A DNA stretch of 64,000 nucleotides from Myxococcales bacterium (GCA_016794465.1 JAEUKA010000024.1:133511-197510), one strand, 5' to 3'. Positions 26,601 through 34,754 are shown, counted from the stretch's first letter. Notes: generated by a model from the letters alone, not told the origin. Translations and numbers: made by a program.

Positions 26601-27684
26601 ATTCCGGGGAACCCCGCTCTCCTGGCAAGTCGAGCGCAGCTATGCCCGAGGTGCCGAGAGTCAGGATCGCGAGAGCCCCAATTTCCAGCCCTATCTGGAC
26701 TTGCTCAACGAGCGGCTGCGCATCGGCGATCCCCGCGTGCTGCTGCCGGTCTTTGCGTACTACGGCGTAGAGCGGGTGATCAGCGAAGAAGCCACGCTGC
26801 CTGCGACCAACTCGGGTGAAAAGCGAACCCGCCTAGATGGTCTGGCTGGAGCGTTGGCTTCAAAGAAGGACTTCTTTGAGCCAGCCAAGAAGTGGTTCGA
26901 AGACGAGTACATTTTGCAGCTCCAAGAACGGGAAGACCGGCCCGGCTATGAGCGGCCCGGTCTGCGTGAAGTATCGCGAACGATCGAATCCACCGTAGTG
27001 ACGCCAGAAGGACAAGGCGTTCGGAAGCCACGCATTGGCAAGATCTCCCGAAAGCTCGAGTTCGAGTTCTACGGGCCAGGCAAGCCGACAGAGTCCCTAG
27101 CCATTGACGAACTCTCCGACGGCTTCCGCACCCACCTGGCGCTGGTGATGGATCTGGCGCGACGGATGGCGGAGAGCAACCCGCTTCCCGAAGGCGAGCG
27201 CGAGCAGCCAAACTTCGGCTGCAGCTCCCGCGCGGTCGTGCTGATCGACGAGGTCGACGCCCACCTTCACCCGAGCTGGCAGAAGACCGTCCTGCAAGGC
27301 CTGCTCACCGCCTTCCCGCAAGCGCAGTTCTTCGTCACCACCCACTCACCGCTCGTCCTTGGCTCTATACGGGATGCGAAGGTCTGGCTGCTCGAAAACG
27401 GCAAGGTGTCGAGCGTCGATCAGCCTTACGGAAAGACCAGCGACGTCATCCTGCGGGACTATCAGACTACGGTCCCACGTCAGGACAAGCTGCACGCCGT
27501 GATCGCAAACGCGCGAGAACTCCTGAAGCAGCGCAAGCTAGACGAAGCAGCGCTCCTCATCGATTCACTGGAAGCGGATACCGACAACGACATCCCGGAG
27601 CTGGTCGAGCTCCGCACACGTCTGGCGCTGGCGCAGCGAGGTCAGGCCACTGCCTCGAAAACCAGCGACAAGCCTCCTGCCTAG
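23614..27684 (+). CDS. Septu-like (PtuA-type) ATPase with a very long N-terminal sensor-like region
   Basis: A 1356-aa protein. The C-terminal about 450 residues are an SMC/OLD-type ABC ATPase: KLEIKNFRGI (N-terminal strand), Walker A LYGRNASGKTTLL (about 932-944), LSDGF signature-like, Walker B VVLIDEVDAHLHPSW (about 1208-1222) and H-loop VTTHSPLVLGS. The first about 900 residues lack a known enzyme motif: residues about 42-80 look like a winged helix (VVALCEAGQQAGVIRFRRQRW), then long helical solenoid-like sequence rich in Leu/Ala/Glu. The next gene, 8 bp on, encodes a PtuB-like HNH protein, the Septu arrangement. PtuA is normally about 450-600 aa, so the extension is unusual. An antiphage role is inferred. 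Confidence 0.8.
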   Translation: MPSPSPDLESKPAVPPWAQSLPQAGLTAMVLVGAWDPSPHAEADATVLQLLGTDRASVVALCEAGQQAGVIRFRRQRWVPLGESGQLWSWLNHREAFRHLAPLLSAQDWDRFATACHAALSGQGSTAMCRGLCFSLALFGNSDGRVSVSPPPSRRAAEIVEQVLAGSLPQWEHLREHLGLLAEASPEAFLHRIEQGLAQEPNQQTPQESPAPSLILAISSALSLLALDVDLLPKVALVLAKLFESENLSKADRKHSQPLKVLDEVFHPQFPKTNATSEERLATLAPLIQQAPTAAWALLLTLLGGRGMVLLSVPRPQILPLSVPAMRRGISGAAIYGQLEQLLSWAMELAGTDGEKWAEILEVGPRLPPELLLTALRRVATLVPDLHDEQQVLWGALRSLLSIYEPAPQDPADKDEGQDETIQQPQDGTESLARSLYEQLTPSDFVAKHAWLFDAHPSFPARHRSPEEAYELLVEAQRRCITDLAASADRWALLARLRGRVHALPQLARLLSESPCAEELEQQLPQLEACGPDLAIWFLAFRLRSRDFAEVEGWLRRLQAEGRPTDAALLAQLLTGGGAERDAQLWTLLDTLGEPASRMYWQNLEVFRISEAAPAKSTERAIRHFMDVGRWETAKTAAVVLKEPVSTTLRLELLRRAREALTQPNKPGFSYQVNWVELWNSLNPQTPDELALARSEEAAWLPALRDTHYRARFVPAWVTDDPHAFAQLVHANTAEQLLTLWSGWPGDSLTPEQGQERLYSWAKTVLTQLESSAQPRAFDAPAMVLARPTGSDGLWPCDALRRLLEEEQRNGTSALFNALLSVRRDLRSQQMRKVVERIESEQKLATECAESAKQLALTWPTAAKLCHKLAESYRETAGDWQEQVEMWNERDGLNQEPSTLGPLFPLTKLEIKNFRGIAETTLPELHPRLNILYGRNASGKTTLLDALAIALGKLAPKLPVELTEKNGEWPDVKERDPHRIAGLPARQLGIAVSGQQFRGTPLSWQVERSYARGAESQDRESPNFQPYLDLLNERLRIGDPRVLLPVFAYYGVERVISEEATLPATNSGEKRTRLDGLAGALASKKDFFEPAKKWFEDEYILQLQEREDRPGYERPGLREVSRTIESTVVTPEGQGVRKPRIGKISRKLEFEFYGPGKPTESLAIDELSDGFRTHLALVMDLARRMAESNPLPEGEREQPNFGCSSRAVVLIDEVDAHLHPSWQKTVLQGLLTAFPQAQFFVTTHSPLVLGSIRDAKVWLLENGKVSSVDQPYGKTSDVILRDYQTTVPRQDKLHAVIANARELLKQRKLDEAALLIDSLEADTDNDIPELVELRTRLALAQRGQATASKTSDKPPA

Positions 27685-27692
27685 GGTCGGCG

Positions 27693-28364
27693 ATGCGACG
27701 GATCTCGAAAAGACAGGAGCCTGAGTCGCTTAGGGTGTATCGAGAGAGCCTCAAGGAACCACTCCCGGACGAAGACGTATGGGATCCCTATCAACCGAAA
27801 GACGATGCCCGCCAGTTCGTCACGCAGGAACAGCACGAGCTTTGCGCCTTTTGCCAAGGCCTCATGGCTTGGAGGAAAACCCAGATGAAGCTCGCGCACA
27901 TCGTGCCGCAGAAGGTCTTGGTCGATGGAAAGCGCCTGGATCTCGTCTGGACAAACATCGTCGGAGCCTGCAACGGGGGAGAACGGACCCCAGGCCACCT
28001 TCAGCACTGTGATACTCGACAAGGCAACTCCCGGCTTTGTCCCGAACTTGATCCGGTGCAGTTTGAGAACGGCTCGCTGACTTACGATAAGTATGGCGGT
28101 GTGTATCGGGCCGATGGGAACCTTGACGTGCAGGATCAGCTTGATGATGTCTTGGGATTGAACCTCGACCACATCAAAGAAAAGCGCGTCGCGGCCCTGA
28201 GAGCGCTCAAGAGTTACTTGGCAGAAGGCGCCGATCGCGAGCGCCGGTTACAGGATCGCATCGCCCTCCTAGACCCAGACAATCCAAGCGACCAGCCGCT
28301 GCTCGAGTACGCCGACTTCCTGCTGTGGCATCTGCGCTACGGCGAACTATCACACTCTCACTAA
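27693..28364 (+). CDS. PtuB-like HNH nuclease (TIGR02646-type)
   Basis: A 223-aa protein. ELCAFCQGLM (Cys51, Cys54), KLAHIVPQK (His69), WTNIVGACNGG and QHCDTRQGN follow the order CxxC...H...N...C...HCD of the TIGR02646/PtuB HNH family, where the Cys residues bind zinc and His/Asn bind the metal for DNA or RNA cleavage. The C-terminal third is helical. It lies 8 bp after the ATPase gene and would be the effector nuclease of a two-gene defence system, held or released by the ATPase. The motif match is good by eye; the exact subfamily is not proven. Confidence 0.8.
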   Translation: MRRISKRQEPESLRVYRESLKEPLPDEDVWDPYQPKDDARQFVTQEQHELCAFCQGLMAWRKTQMKLAHIVPQKVLVDGKRLDLVWTNIVGACNGGERTPGHLQHCDTRQGNSRLCPELDPVQFENGSLTYDKYGGVYRADGNLDVQDQLDDVLGLNLDHIKEKRVAALRALKSYLAEGADRERRLQDRIALLDPDNPSDQPLLEYADFLLWHLRYGELSHSH

Positions 28365-28872
28365 TCCCCGCCCCAACCCATCGCCCGCCCCCCGTACGGG
28401 GCCATGTTGGCAGGGGGGGGTTGCCTTTGGCTTTGTGGAAGCAGGGCTCGCGGCCCGGCGCACTCGTTCGGTGATGGACGAGGGGCTGACGCATGGCCAG
28501 CGCGCACCGATTCCGGGGCCGAGCGGCGGCGGACGGCGGCGGCGGACACTGATTCGGGAGGTGGAACGGCTCGCTCCGCCGCCGCACACCCATTCCGGCA
28601 TGTCCGAGCGGCTTGCGCTACGCCCGCATACCCATTCCGGCATGTGCGAGCGGCTTGCGCAGTGCCCGCACACCCATTCCGGCATGTCCGAGCGGCTTGC
28701 GCAGTGCCCGCATACAGCATTCCGGCATGTCCGAGCGGCTTGCGCGGTGCCCGCACCCAGCATTCCGAGGGTGGCGAAAAAAGTAGGCGATCTGCACACA
28801 CTGGGGTGGCGGACCCGCTCTGGGCTGCTAACTTCTTTGGCGTTCCCTTTTCTCATCCCAAAGGAGTCCTAG
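28365..28872. other. Non-coding gap with GC-rich spacer and repeat block
   Basis: No credible gene. The reading frames here are open only because of GC bias and the 42-bp repeat, and each strand gives equally repetitive products. The right end (28858-28872) supplies AAAGGAG for the next gene. Confidence 0.65.
28591..28770 (+). repeat. 42-43 bp tandem repeat, four copies plus a partial
   Basis: Units begin at 28591, 28633, 28675, 28718 and (partial) 28761, each opening CATTCCGGCATGT and continuing CCGAGCGGCTTGCGC. Periods are 42, 42, 43 and 43. Copies are contiguous with no unique spacers, so this is not a CRISPR array. It lies between the HNH gene and the coiled-coil gene. Confidence 0.85.
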
Positions 28873-29793
28873 ATGCCCGGTTTTGCACCTGTCTTGCTTG
28901 ATTCTCGGATGGCGCTGTCGACGATGCGTACGCACGTTCGCCACACCACCCTGTTTGTGCGCACCCACCCGGCGACGCCCAAGTTCCAGCCGGTCTGGGA
29001 TGCGCTGCATACGAAAGTCCAGAAGACCGCCGCCAAAGAGTCCGAGCTGGTCGATGCCATCGAGGAGGCGCGGGTCCAGATCGCCGTCGCCAACGTCCTT
29101 CTGGATGGCTTTGTGGAAGAGCACCGCTCGACGCTGCGGATGCTGGTCAAAGACGACCTCACGGCGCCGCTGTATCAGCGCTACTACGGCGCGCCGACCT
29201 CATCCGAGGTCAAGCGGCTGTCGCTGGAGCCGCAGATCAAGCTCATGACCCCGTTTGTGGCGTCGATGAAGGAGGCCAAGGAAGCCCTCCTGAAAGCGCT
29301 CAGCCCCAAGCTCGACAAGCTGCTTCTGCGGGGGAGTGAGGCGCTCCAGGCGCTGGAAGACGCGCAGCGACTGCGGAACGACTTCGATGCTGGGGACCGG
29401 GCCAAGCTGTTCGACGAGGTCAACGGCGAGCGCCGCAGCCTGTACGGTGAGCTGTGCAAGCTGGAGCTGGCGGACGGCACCCTGTCGGGACTTGCCGAAG
29501 CCGCCTTCCGTCGTCGCTCGGGGACCTCGCGTGAGGAGGAAGCGGACTTGCAGTCGCTGCGGGAGCGGCACAGCGCGCTCAAAGCCGAGCAGACGCTCGT
29601 CGAGCAAGCCATCGTCCAAGCCGAAGCCCAAGCGCTCCTGGCTGCCGAGGAACAGAAGCAGCGCGAAGCGGCGCTGGCAGAGCTGCTGGCCCTCGAAGAG
29701 CAAAAGAAAGCGGTCGCCCGCCGCGAGCAAGAGCTGCGCGAAGCCCTAAAGCCAGCCAAGCCGGCGAAGAGCGGCAGCAAGCGAAAGAAGTAG
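28873..29793 (+). CDS. Coiled-coil protein of unknown function
   Basis: A 306-aa cytoplasmic protein from ATG 28873 after AAAGGAG. The N-terminal half is helical with regular charged heptads (ELVDAIEEARVQIAVANV). A long C-terminal coiled coil (about 215-290) is rich in Glu, Ala, Gln and Lys, ending in a basic tail KPAKSGSKRKK. No catalytic motif or signal peptide. It precedes the Rpn-like gene by 6 bp, so the two are probably co-transcribed. A scaffolding or structural role is possible. Confidence 0.7.
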   Translation: MPGFAPVLLDSRMALSTMRTHVRHTTLFVRTHPATPKFQPVWDALHTKVQKTAAKESELVDAIEEARVQIAVANVLLDGFVEEHRSTLRMLVKDDLTAPLYQRYYGAPTSSEVKRLSLEPQIKLMTPFVASMKEAKEALLKALSPKLDKLLLRGSEALQALEDAQRLRNDFDAGDRAKLFDEVNGERRSLYGELCKLELADGTLSGLAEAAFRRRSGTSREEEADLQSLRERHSALKAEQTLVEQAIVQAEAQALLAAEEQKQREAALAELLALEEQKKAVARREQELREALKPAKPAKSGSKRKK

Positions 29794-29799
29794 CTGGCG

Positions 29800-30864
29800 A
29801 TGCGCGCCCAGCACGATGCGCTTGGGAAGGATGTGCTGGCACACCTCCTCGAAGACGAAGGCACTGTCGAGAAAGAGCGAGTGGTCGCGCCCAAGGACTC
29901 GCAGCGGATTGATCTGGTCTTTACGCCCGACGAGGCGAAGCGAGCCCAGCGCAGTCCCGTGCCGCCCTGCCTGCAGCTGCTGCGCAGCATGACGCAGACG
30001 ACGTGTATGTTCGAGCTGTTCTCGTCATCGGTGTCGGTGACCCTGGTGCTGCTCAGTCAGCGCAAGCAGCTGAGCGTCTTCGATGAGCTGCTGGTGGAAG
30101 CGCGACGGCGGACAGCGGGTCGGCAGCGGCCAACGATGCCGGTGCAGTGGATCTTGGTACCCAGTCGGCCCCGACGAGCCCTCGCAGAGCTGGGGTTTAC
30201 CGCCCCGCCCGATTGGCCGCAGGGCTTCTACCAAGGCCAGCGCGGCTACAAGGTGTGGATTGTGGTGCTCGATGAGCTGTCGCAGACCCGGGAGACGCTG
30301 GCGCTGCGACTGCTTGGGAGCGGACAGACGCGGCTCGCGGCGCTTTCGCAGATTGGCAAGCTGGCGAGCGACGATCCGGACCGGCCACTGCTGCTTGCCC
30401 TGCTCGGCTGGATACGCTATGTCGTCAGAGAGAATCGCAAGGCAGCGGACCGACTCAACAAGGAGCAAGAGTTCATGGCGGTCACACGAGAAGGCTTTGA
30501 GCTGTGGATGGAAAAAGAGCGGCAGCGAGCCGACGCCAGAATCCGCGCTCGCGCCATTCAAGAAGGCTTGGCAGAGGGCCGAGCGGCGGGCCAAGCAGAA
30601 GGCCGAGCGGCGGGCCGAGCAGAAGGCCGAGCGGTAGGCCGAGCAGAAGGCCGAGCAGAAGGCAAAGCAGAAGGCAAAGCAGAAGGCAAAGCAGAAGGCA
30701 AAGCCATCAGCCTGCTGGCGGTCCTCGAAGCGCGGCAGATTCCGGTCCCGGCCAAGCTGCGGCAACAGATCTTGGCTTGCAGCGATGACCAGCTGCTGGA
30801 GACGTGGATTCGCCGTGCTGTGACGGCTCGCTCCGCCAAGGAAGTGCTCGCCCCCGCCCACTAG
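29800..30864 (+). CDS. Rpn/PD-(D/E)XK-like protein with EGRAEG repeats
   Basis: A 354-aa protein. The opening (HDALGKDVLAHLLEDEGTV, RIDLVFTPDE) resembles the start of Rpn/DUF4351-type PD-(D/E)XK nuclease-like proteins, with ALLGWIRYVV in the helical middle, but I cannot place a full active site. Residues about 260-303 are a run of 4-residue repeats (EGRA/EGKA) encoded by 12-bp DNA units, common as a flexible or coiled linker in this class. The C-terminus (IPAKLRQQILACSDDQLLETWI) is typical of the family tail. It follows the coiled-coil gene by 6 bp and overlaps the convergent membrane-protein gene by 4 bp. Confidence 0.6.
   Translation: MRAQHDALGKDVLAHLLEDEGTVEKERVVAPKDSQRIDLVFTPDEAKRAQRSPVPPCLQLLRSMTQTTCMFELFSSSVSVTLVLLSQRKQLSVFDELLVEARRRTAGRQRPTMPVQWILVPSRPRRALAELGFTAPPDWPQGFYQGQRGYKVWIVVLDELSQTRETLALRLLGSGQTRLAALSQIGKLASDDPDRPLLLALLGWIRYVVRENRKAADRLNKEQEFMAVTREGFELWMEKERQRADARIRARAIQEGLAEGRAAGQAEGRAAGRAEGRAVGRAEGRAEGKAEGKAEGKAEGKAISLLAVLEARQIPVPAKLRQQILACSDDQLLETWIRRAVTARSAKEVLAPAH
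30577..30704 (+). repeat. 12-bp tandem repeat (GGCCGAGCAGAA / GGCAAAGCAGAA)
   Basis: About 11 units in perfect 12-bp register from 30577; the first seven are GGCC(G/A)AGC-type, the last GGCAAAGC-type, so two sub-arrays expanded separately. In frame in the host gene. Confidence 0.85.
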
Positions 30865-31301
30865 GACCCGACCGTCCGAGTCCGGGTCAGCGCGCGCAGA
30901 CAGAGCCCGGCGCAGAGGCCGACCAGGCTCGCCAGCCCACTGCCGTAGAAGAGCACCGCCAGCAGCGGCTTTCCCAGGTAGCTGTACGCCCAGTCAGGCC
31001 CGCGCACCCCGTCGTAGATTCCCCAACAGAGCCCGACCAAGGATGCCAGCAGCGCCAGCGCCAGCAGCAGTCCGAGCCCAGTCAGCATGCCCAGCAGCGC
31101 CGCCAGCGGCCACGAGCGCACCGCGATGAGCGGCCCCACCCAGCGTCCCGCCCAAGCCGCAAGCAGCGCCAGCACCACCGTCCCGGCCCCGACCATCCCC
31201 AGCAGCAGTCGATCCTGCCCAGCCAGCACCGCCACCACCACCCCCACAAAAACCGCCGCCCCAAGCCCCGTCCACCCCCCAGTCCGCCGCGCGTCGTCCA
31301 T
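30861..31301 (-). CDS. Small integral membrane protein, unknown function
   Basis: A 146-aa protein with four predicted membrane segments: GLGAAVFVGVVVAVLAG, MVGAGTVVLALLAAWAG, PLAALLGMLTGLGLLLALAL and LLAVLFYGSGLASLVGLCAG. No known domain. It overlaps the end of the convergent gene by 4 bp. Downstream of the VWA gene on the same strand but separated from it by the large inverted repeat. Confidence 0.65.
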   Translation of the reverse strand: MDDARRTGGWTGLGAAVFVGVVVAVLAGQDRLLLGMVGAGTVVLALLAAWAGRWVGPLIAVRSWPLAALLGMLTGLGLLLALALLASLVGLCWGIYDGVRGPDWAYSYLGKPLLAVLFYGSGLASLVGLCAGLCLRALTRTRTVGS

Positions 31302-31353
31302 CCCCCCCTCCTTGCGCCCAGTGTATCAGCGCACTCTTGGAAAGCGCGGCAGG

Positions 31354-31477
31354 GCAGCGCGTGGAAAAAGTGCGCGAGGAGCCCAAAGTGCAAGGCGGAG
31401 GAGCGGAACGTACGTCAGTACGTGAGCACCGACAACGCAGCAATTTGGGCCCGCAGCGCGCTTTTCCCACGCGCTGC
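31354..31477. repeat. Large imperfect inverted repeat (37-nt arms) with an inner hairpin
   Basis: Arm 31354-31390 pairs with 31441-31477 (GCAGCGCGTGGAAAA against TTTTCCCACGCGCTGC, and GAGCCCAAA against TTTGGGC), with some mismatches in the middle. The 50-nt loop contains a second perfect hairpin ACGTAC-gtca-GTACGT (31408-31423). The right arm ends on the stop codon of the VWA gene. It could be a transcript-end structure or a REP/MITE-like element. Confidence 0.75.
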
Positions 31478-33891
31478 TATGCGTAGCCCCAGCGGCGGCG
31501 TAGCGCCCAGTTTAGGCCGAAGCACATCACGGCAATCGCCAGCACCAGCGGGTTGTCCCACAGTGGCAGGTCGCGGTGGTCGCGGACGTGCTCGATGTGC
31601 GGCGGGTGGAAGGACAGTCCTGCGAGCGACTCGCCGGGCTTCTTCGACTCGCCGCCGGTGACCTCGCTGACCAGGCGCAGCAGGCGGTCGTCGGCTTCGG
31701 GGGCCTCTAGCTCGCGACCGATGCCGCGCACCAGGAAGACCTCGCTGTCGTCGGTGGGTCGGCCCGCAATGACGGCGCGCGCGACCACCCGGTAGCCGCC
31801 CTCGGGCAGCTGCGGCCACTCAATGCTGGCGACGCCGTCGTCATCGGTGCGAATGGTCTTGGACAGGGCGCTCTCGGCCAGCGGCTCAGAGGTCGCGCCC
31901 GACTCGGTGCCGGCAATGCGCTGCAGGGACAGGGACACCTCGACGCGTCCGACCGGCTGGTAGTCGGGACCGAGCGCTCGCACCTCGACGCGCACTGGCT
32001 GACCGCGCCGCAGCTCTGTCTCGGCGACTTCGACCCGCAGAAGGCGCAGCGAGGGATCACGAATCAGCCAGCGAATCGCCTGATCAAAGAAGCGCTGGTA
32101 GGTGGTGCTGCGGCCGTCGCCCTCGGTCCGGTTCGCGCTCGCCTGACGAGCAGCGGCAGGGGTAAACGCCCACTTCCACGTCGAGTCGGCCTGTAGCGCC
32201 AGCGTCCGCCCCTTGCCCAGCTCGGCGACACTGAGCACCGGCATCGGGTTGCCGTCCTGGTCCTTGAGCTTGGGATGGCTGAGCAGCACCGTCGCCTGCT
32301 GTCGCGCTTTCTGCACCAGATTGAGCCCGTCGAGCGGCGGCACCTCACCCCAGCGCTGCGCGTTGTCTTTGACATCCAGGTGCAGCGCCGTCACGACGTG
32401 GTTGCGACCGGCGGGCGTCAGCTTCGGCACAAACGGCTCGCTGTCGATGAGCCGCGCGCCCGTCCCGCCCGACAGCTCATCGGGGCTGAGCACCACCGGC
32501 AGGATCTGCGCCAGCTCGGACCCGTAGTACCCGCCGGAGCTAAACGACAGATCGCCGCCGATCATCGCCACCGAGCCACCTCCTTCGACGAAGGGAACAA
32601 TCGCCGGCTGCAGAAACTGCGAGCAGTAGGCGCTGTAGTTGAAGTTCTGCAAGATCAAAAGGTCGAAGCTGCGCAGCTGGTCTTGGAACAGCTCCTGACA
32701 CGGGAACGGGATGAGCGAAGTCTCTTCGGAGGGGGCGAACTCGATGTCGCTCGGCGAGCGGAGGATGAAGAACGCGACAAGGTCGATGTTGGGGTCGCTC
32801 TTGAGGGCGGCGCGCAGAAAGCGGGAGTCCCAGCTGGGGCGACCGGCGACGTGGACGACGCGGATCTTTTCACGCACGACCTTGAGGACGAAGGCGCGGC
32901 GGTTGTTCTCGGAGATGGCCTCGCCGGGCTGGACCGGGACGCTGATGTCGTAGAGGAACTTGCCGACGCGGTCGGGGGTGAACGGGAAGATGACGCGGTA
33001 CTCGCGCTGCTCGGGCTGGATCTCGATGTCCACGGTGAGCACGGGGACGCCATCGCGTCGCAGGGTCACGGGCAGGTGACGACCACCCCAGCCGGCGGAC
33101 TTGGCGCCGAAGACCTGCAGGCGGGCCTCGACCTCGACAGCGGTGCGGGCAAAGGCAAACTGGTCGGCGAGGACCCGCGTCAGCGCAATGTCGCGCAGCC
33201 CAGGCTTGCCAACCGCGACGGTGTGGACCGGTGCATCGAGCGCGCGCAGGAACTCTTGGGTGTCGGCATCGAGTCCAAGCTGCCCCGGCTGTAGCTCACT
33301 TGTCCCGGCACTGAGTCGTCCGTTGTCGAGCCCGTCGGAAAACAGCACCACCCCAGCGAGATCACGACCCTCGTAGCGCTGCCGCACCGCCGACAGGGCC
33401 TCGCGAATCCGGGTCGAGTCAGCCCGCAGCGATGCCACATCGGGATGGGTCACGCTGTCCCAGGTCGAGGACTGCAGCCGGTCGCCGAAGGTATAAAACT
33501 CAACCTTGTGATCGGTACGCCACTTCTGAAGCGCGACCGACTCAGCCCGCAGGTGCGCCGCTGCTCGCCCGGCCCGATGCTCGCCGCCGCCCTCCTCGGC
33601 CAGCCGCATCGACTCCGAGGCATCGACGACCACCGCGATGTGGTTGGGCATCCGGCTGACTGCGCGCAGGCGAATCGTCGGCTGAAAGAACAGCAGCAGC
33701 GTCGCCAAGATTCCCACCGTGCGCAGGGTGAGCAGCAGCCACCGCCGCCTCGGCTGCTCGCCGCGCAGGGCCCGAAACGCCAGGACCAGCACCACCAAGA
33801 CCAGCGCGAGCGCGACCACCCGTCCCGACAGGCTGCGCGGCGCCATCAGCGCCAGCTTCCACTCATTCCAGTCGCCGCCGAAGAGGTTCAT
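31477..33891 (-). CDS. Membrane protein with VWA domain and class-I glutamine-amidotransferase-like domain
   Basis: An 804-aa protein from ATG 33891, overlapping the upstream gene's stop (ATGA). Two N-terminal membrane helices (VVALALVLVVLVLAFRAL, LRTVGILATLLLFFQPTI) precede a von Willebrand A-like domain with VVVDASESM (metal site DxSxS-like) and GVVLFSDGLDNG. A middle/C-terminal region with LLILQNFNYSAYC and GGGSVAMIGGDLSFSSGG resembles the amidotransferase-like domain of this membrane family. A final helix lies at the C-terminus. Such proteins occur beside MoxR-DUF58-BatA-type operons, but MoxR and DUF58 are not in the window. Role in envelope assembly is inferred. Confidence 0.8.
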   Translation of the reverse strand: MNLFGGDWNEWKLALMAPRSLSGRVVALALVLVVLVLAFRALRGEQPRRRWLLLTLRTVGILATLLLFFQPTIRLRAVSRMPNHIAVVVDASESMRLAEEGGGEHRAGRAAAHLRAESVALQKWRTDHKVEFYTFGDRLQSSTWDSVTHPDVASLRADSTRIREALSAVRQRYEGRDLAGVVLFSDGLDNGRLSAGTSELQPGQLGLDADTQEFLRALDAPVHTVAVGKPGLRDIALTRVLADQFAFARTAVEVEARLQVFGAKSAGWGGRHLPVTLRRDGVPVLTVDIEIQPEQREYRVIFPFTPDRVGKFLYDISVPVQPGEAISENNRRAFVLKVVREKIRVVHVAGRPSWDSRFLRAALKSDPNIDLVAFFILRSPSDIEFAPSEETSLIPFPCQELFQDQLRSFDLLILQNFNYSAYCSQFLQPAIVPFVEGGGSVAMIGGDLSFSSGGYYGSELAQILPVVLSPDELSGGTGARLIDSEPFVPKLTPAGRNHVVTALHLDVKDNAQRWGEVPPLDGLNLVQKARQQATVLLSHPKLKDQDGNPMPVLSVAELGKGRTLALQADSTWKWAFTPAAARQASANRTEGDGRSTTYQRFFDQAIRWLIRDPSLRLLRVEVAETELRRGQPVRVEVRALGPDYQPVGRVEVSLSLQRIAGTESGATSEPLAESALSKTIRTDDDGVASIEWPQLPEGGYRVVARAVIAGRPTDDSEVFLVRGIGRELEAPEADDRLLRLVSEVTGGESKKPGESLAGLSFHPPHIEHVRDHRDLPLWDNPLVLAIAVMCFGLNWALRRRWGYA

Positions 33892-34754
33892 GGCGAGGGC
33901 GGCACCGGCTGGGCGCTCGGGCTCAGCGTGGGAATCGGAAGCGTGGGAGCGGGAGCAATGCTGGGCAGCTGGGGTTGCCAGGCGCGCCGGCGCATGATGA
34001 ACGGGACGTGGACCTGATCGGCCTTGTAGTCGAGACAGAGCGCGTACATGACGAGGTTGACGCCGAGTCGCAGGGCCTGCTCGCGCTGGACCTCGCCGCC
34101 GGGGACGACATCGTGCTGCCACTGCCCGTAGCGATCGCGGGCCCAGGCGCCACCGAGGTCGTTCTGGCTGTAGACAATCGCGGCCCGGCCTCGCAGCTGC
34201 ACCGTCTCGACGTAGGGCAGTGCGATGACGCGACCGACCGGCACGCGCAGAAGATAAAACGAGCGAAACAGGACGTGGGCCTCGGGCAGCCGAGCGAGCG
34301 GCGCCTGCGGAAACAGCTTGGCGAGCAGCACCCGCACCGACTGATCGAAGGCCCCCCCGGCGCGACCCTCGGCGCTGTCGATGAGCAGCAGGCCCCCGAG
34401 CTGGAGGTGCCGCCGCAGGTTGGCAAGCTCGTCGTCACTGGGCAGCGGAAACGCGCGGTCGCCCGCCAGGTACAAAAGCGGGTGCCGGTGCAGCGCCGTC
34501 GCATCGCCAAGGTGAACCTGCGCGATCTCAGGGCTGACCTCGACCGAGGTGCGCTTCTCCAGCTCCCACAGCAGCCGCGCCAGCGCATCGGGACGCGGCA
34601 CCGCCTGCGCCGCCGGCTGCCCCCCAAGCTGAAGCTGCCCGAGCGCCAGCCGATCCTGCCCGCCAAAGCCCCACCCCACCTGCGCAAGCAGCAGCACCGC
34701 CACGCCCAGCAGCGAAGGAGCAAGCCGAAGGAAAGCAAGCGAAGGAAACTTCAC
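33888..34754 (-). CDS. DUF4159-domain exported protein
   Basis: A 288-aa protein from GTG 34754 (TTG at 34757 also possible; a longer frame to 34862 adds a poor leader). The signal peptide is SLAFLRLAPSLLGVAVLLL. The body (RRHLQLGGLLLIDSAEGR, LFPQAPLARLPEAHVLFRSF, AIVYSQNDLGGAWARD, LGVNLVMYALCLDYKADQ) matches the DUF4159 order: a Rossmann-like region ending in the NxxxYALC motif. A Pro/Ser-rich tail ends it. It is translationally coupled to the VWA/amidotransferase gene, the usual pairing in this envelope gene family. Confidence 0.82.
   Translation of the reverse strand: MKFPSLAFLRLAPSLLGVAVLLLAQVGWGFGGQDRLALGQLQLGGQPAAQAVPRPDALARLLWELEKRTSVEVSPEIAQVHLGDATALHRHPLLYLAGDRAFPLPSDDELANLRRHLQLGGLLLIDSAEGRAGGAFDQSVRVLLAKLFPQAPLARLPEAHVLFRSFYLLRVPVGRVIALPYVETVQLRGRAAIVYSQNDLGGAWARDRYGQWQHDVVPGGEVQREQALRLGVNLVMYALCLDYKADQVHVPFIMRRRAWQPQLPSIAPAPTLPIPTLSPSAQPVPPSP

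Noticed and set aside
28591..28770. Possible CRISPR array in the 42-bp repeat block
   Set aside because: Units are contiguous with no unique spacers and vary by point changes; no cas genes in the window.
28361..28801. Cys-rich minus-strand frame with RTCRNG repeats across the repeat block
   Set aside because: It is a by-product of the 42-bp DNA repeat; other frames and the other strand are equally open, and there is no ribosome site.
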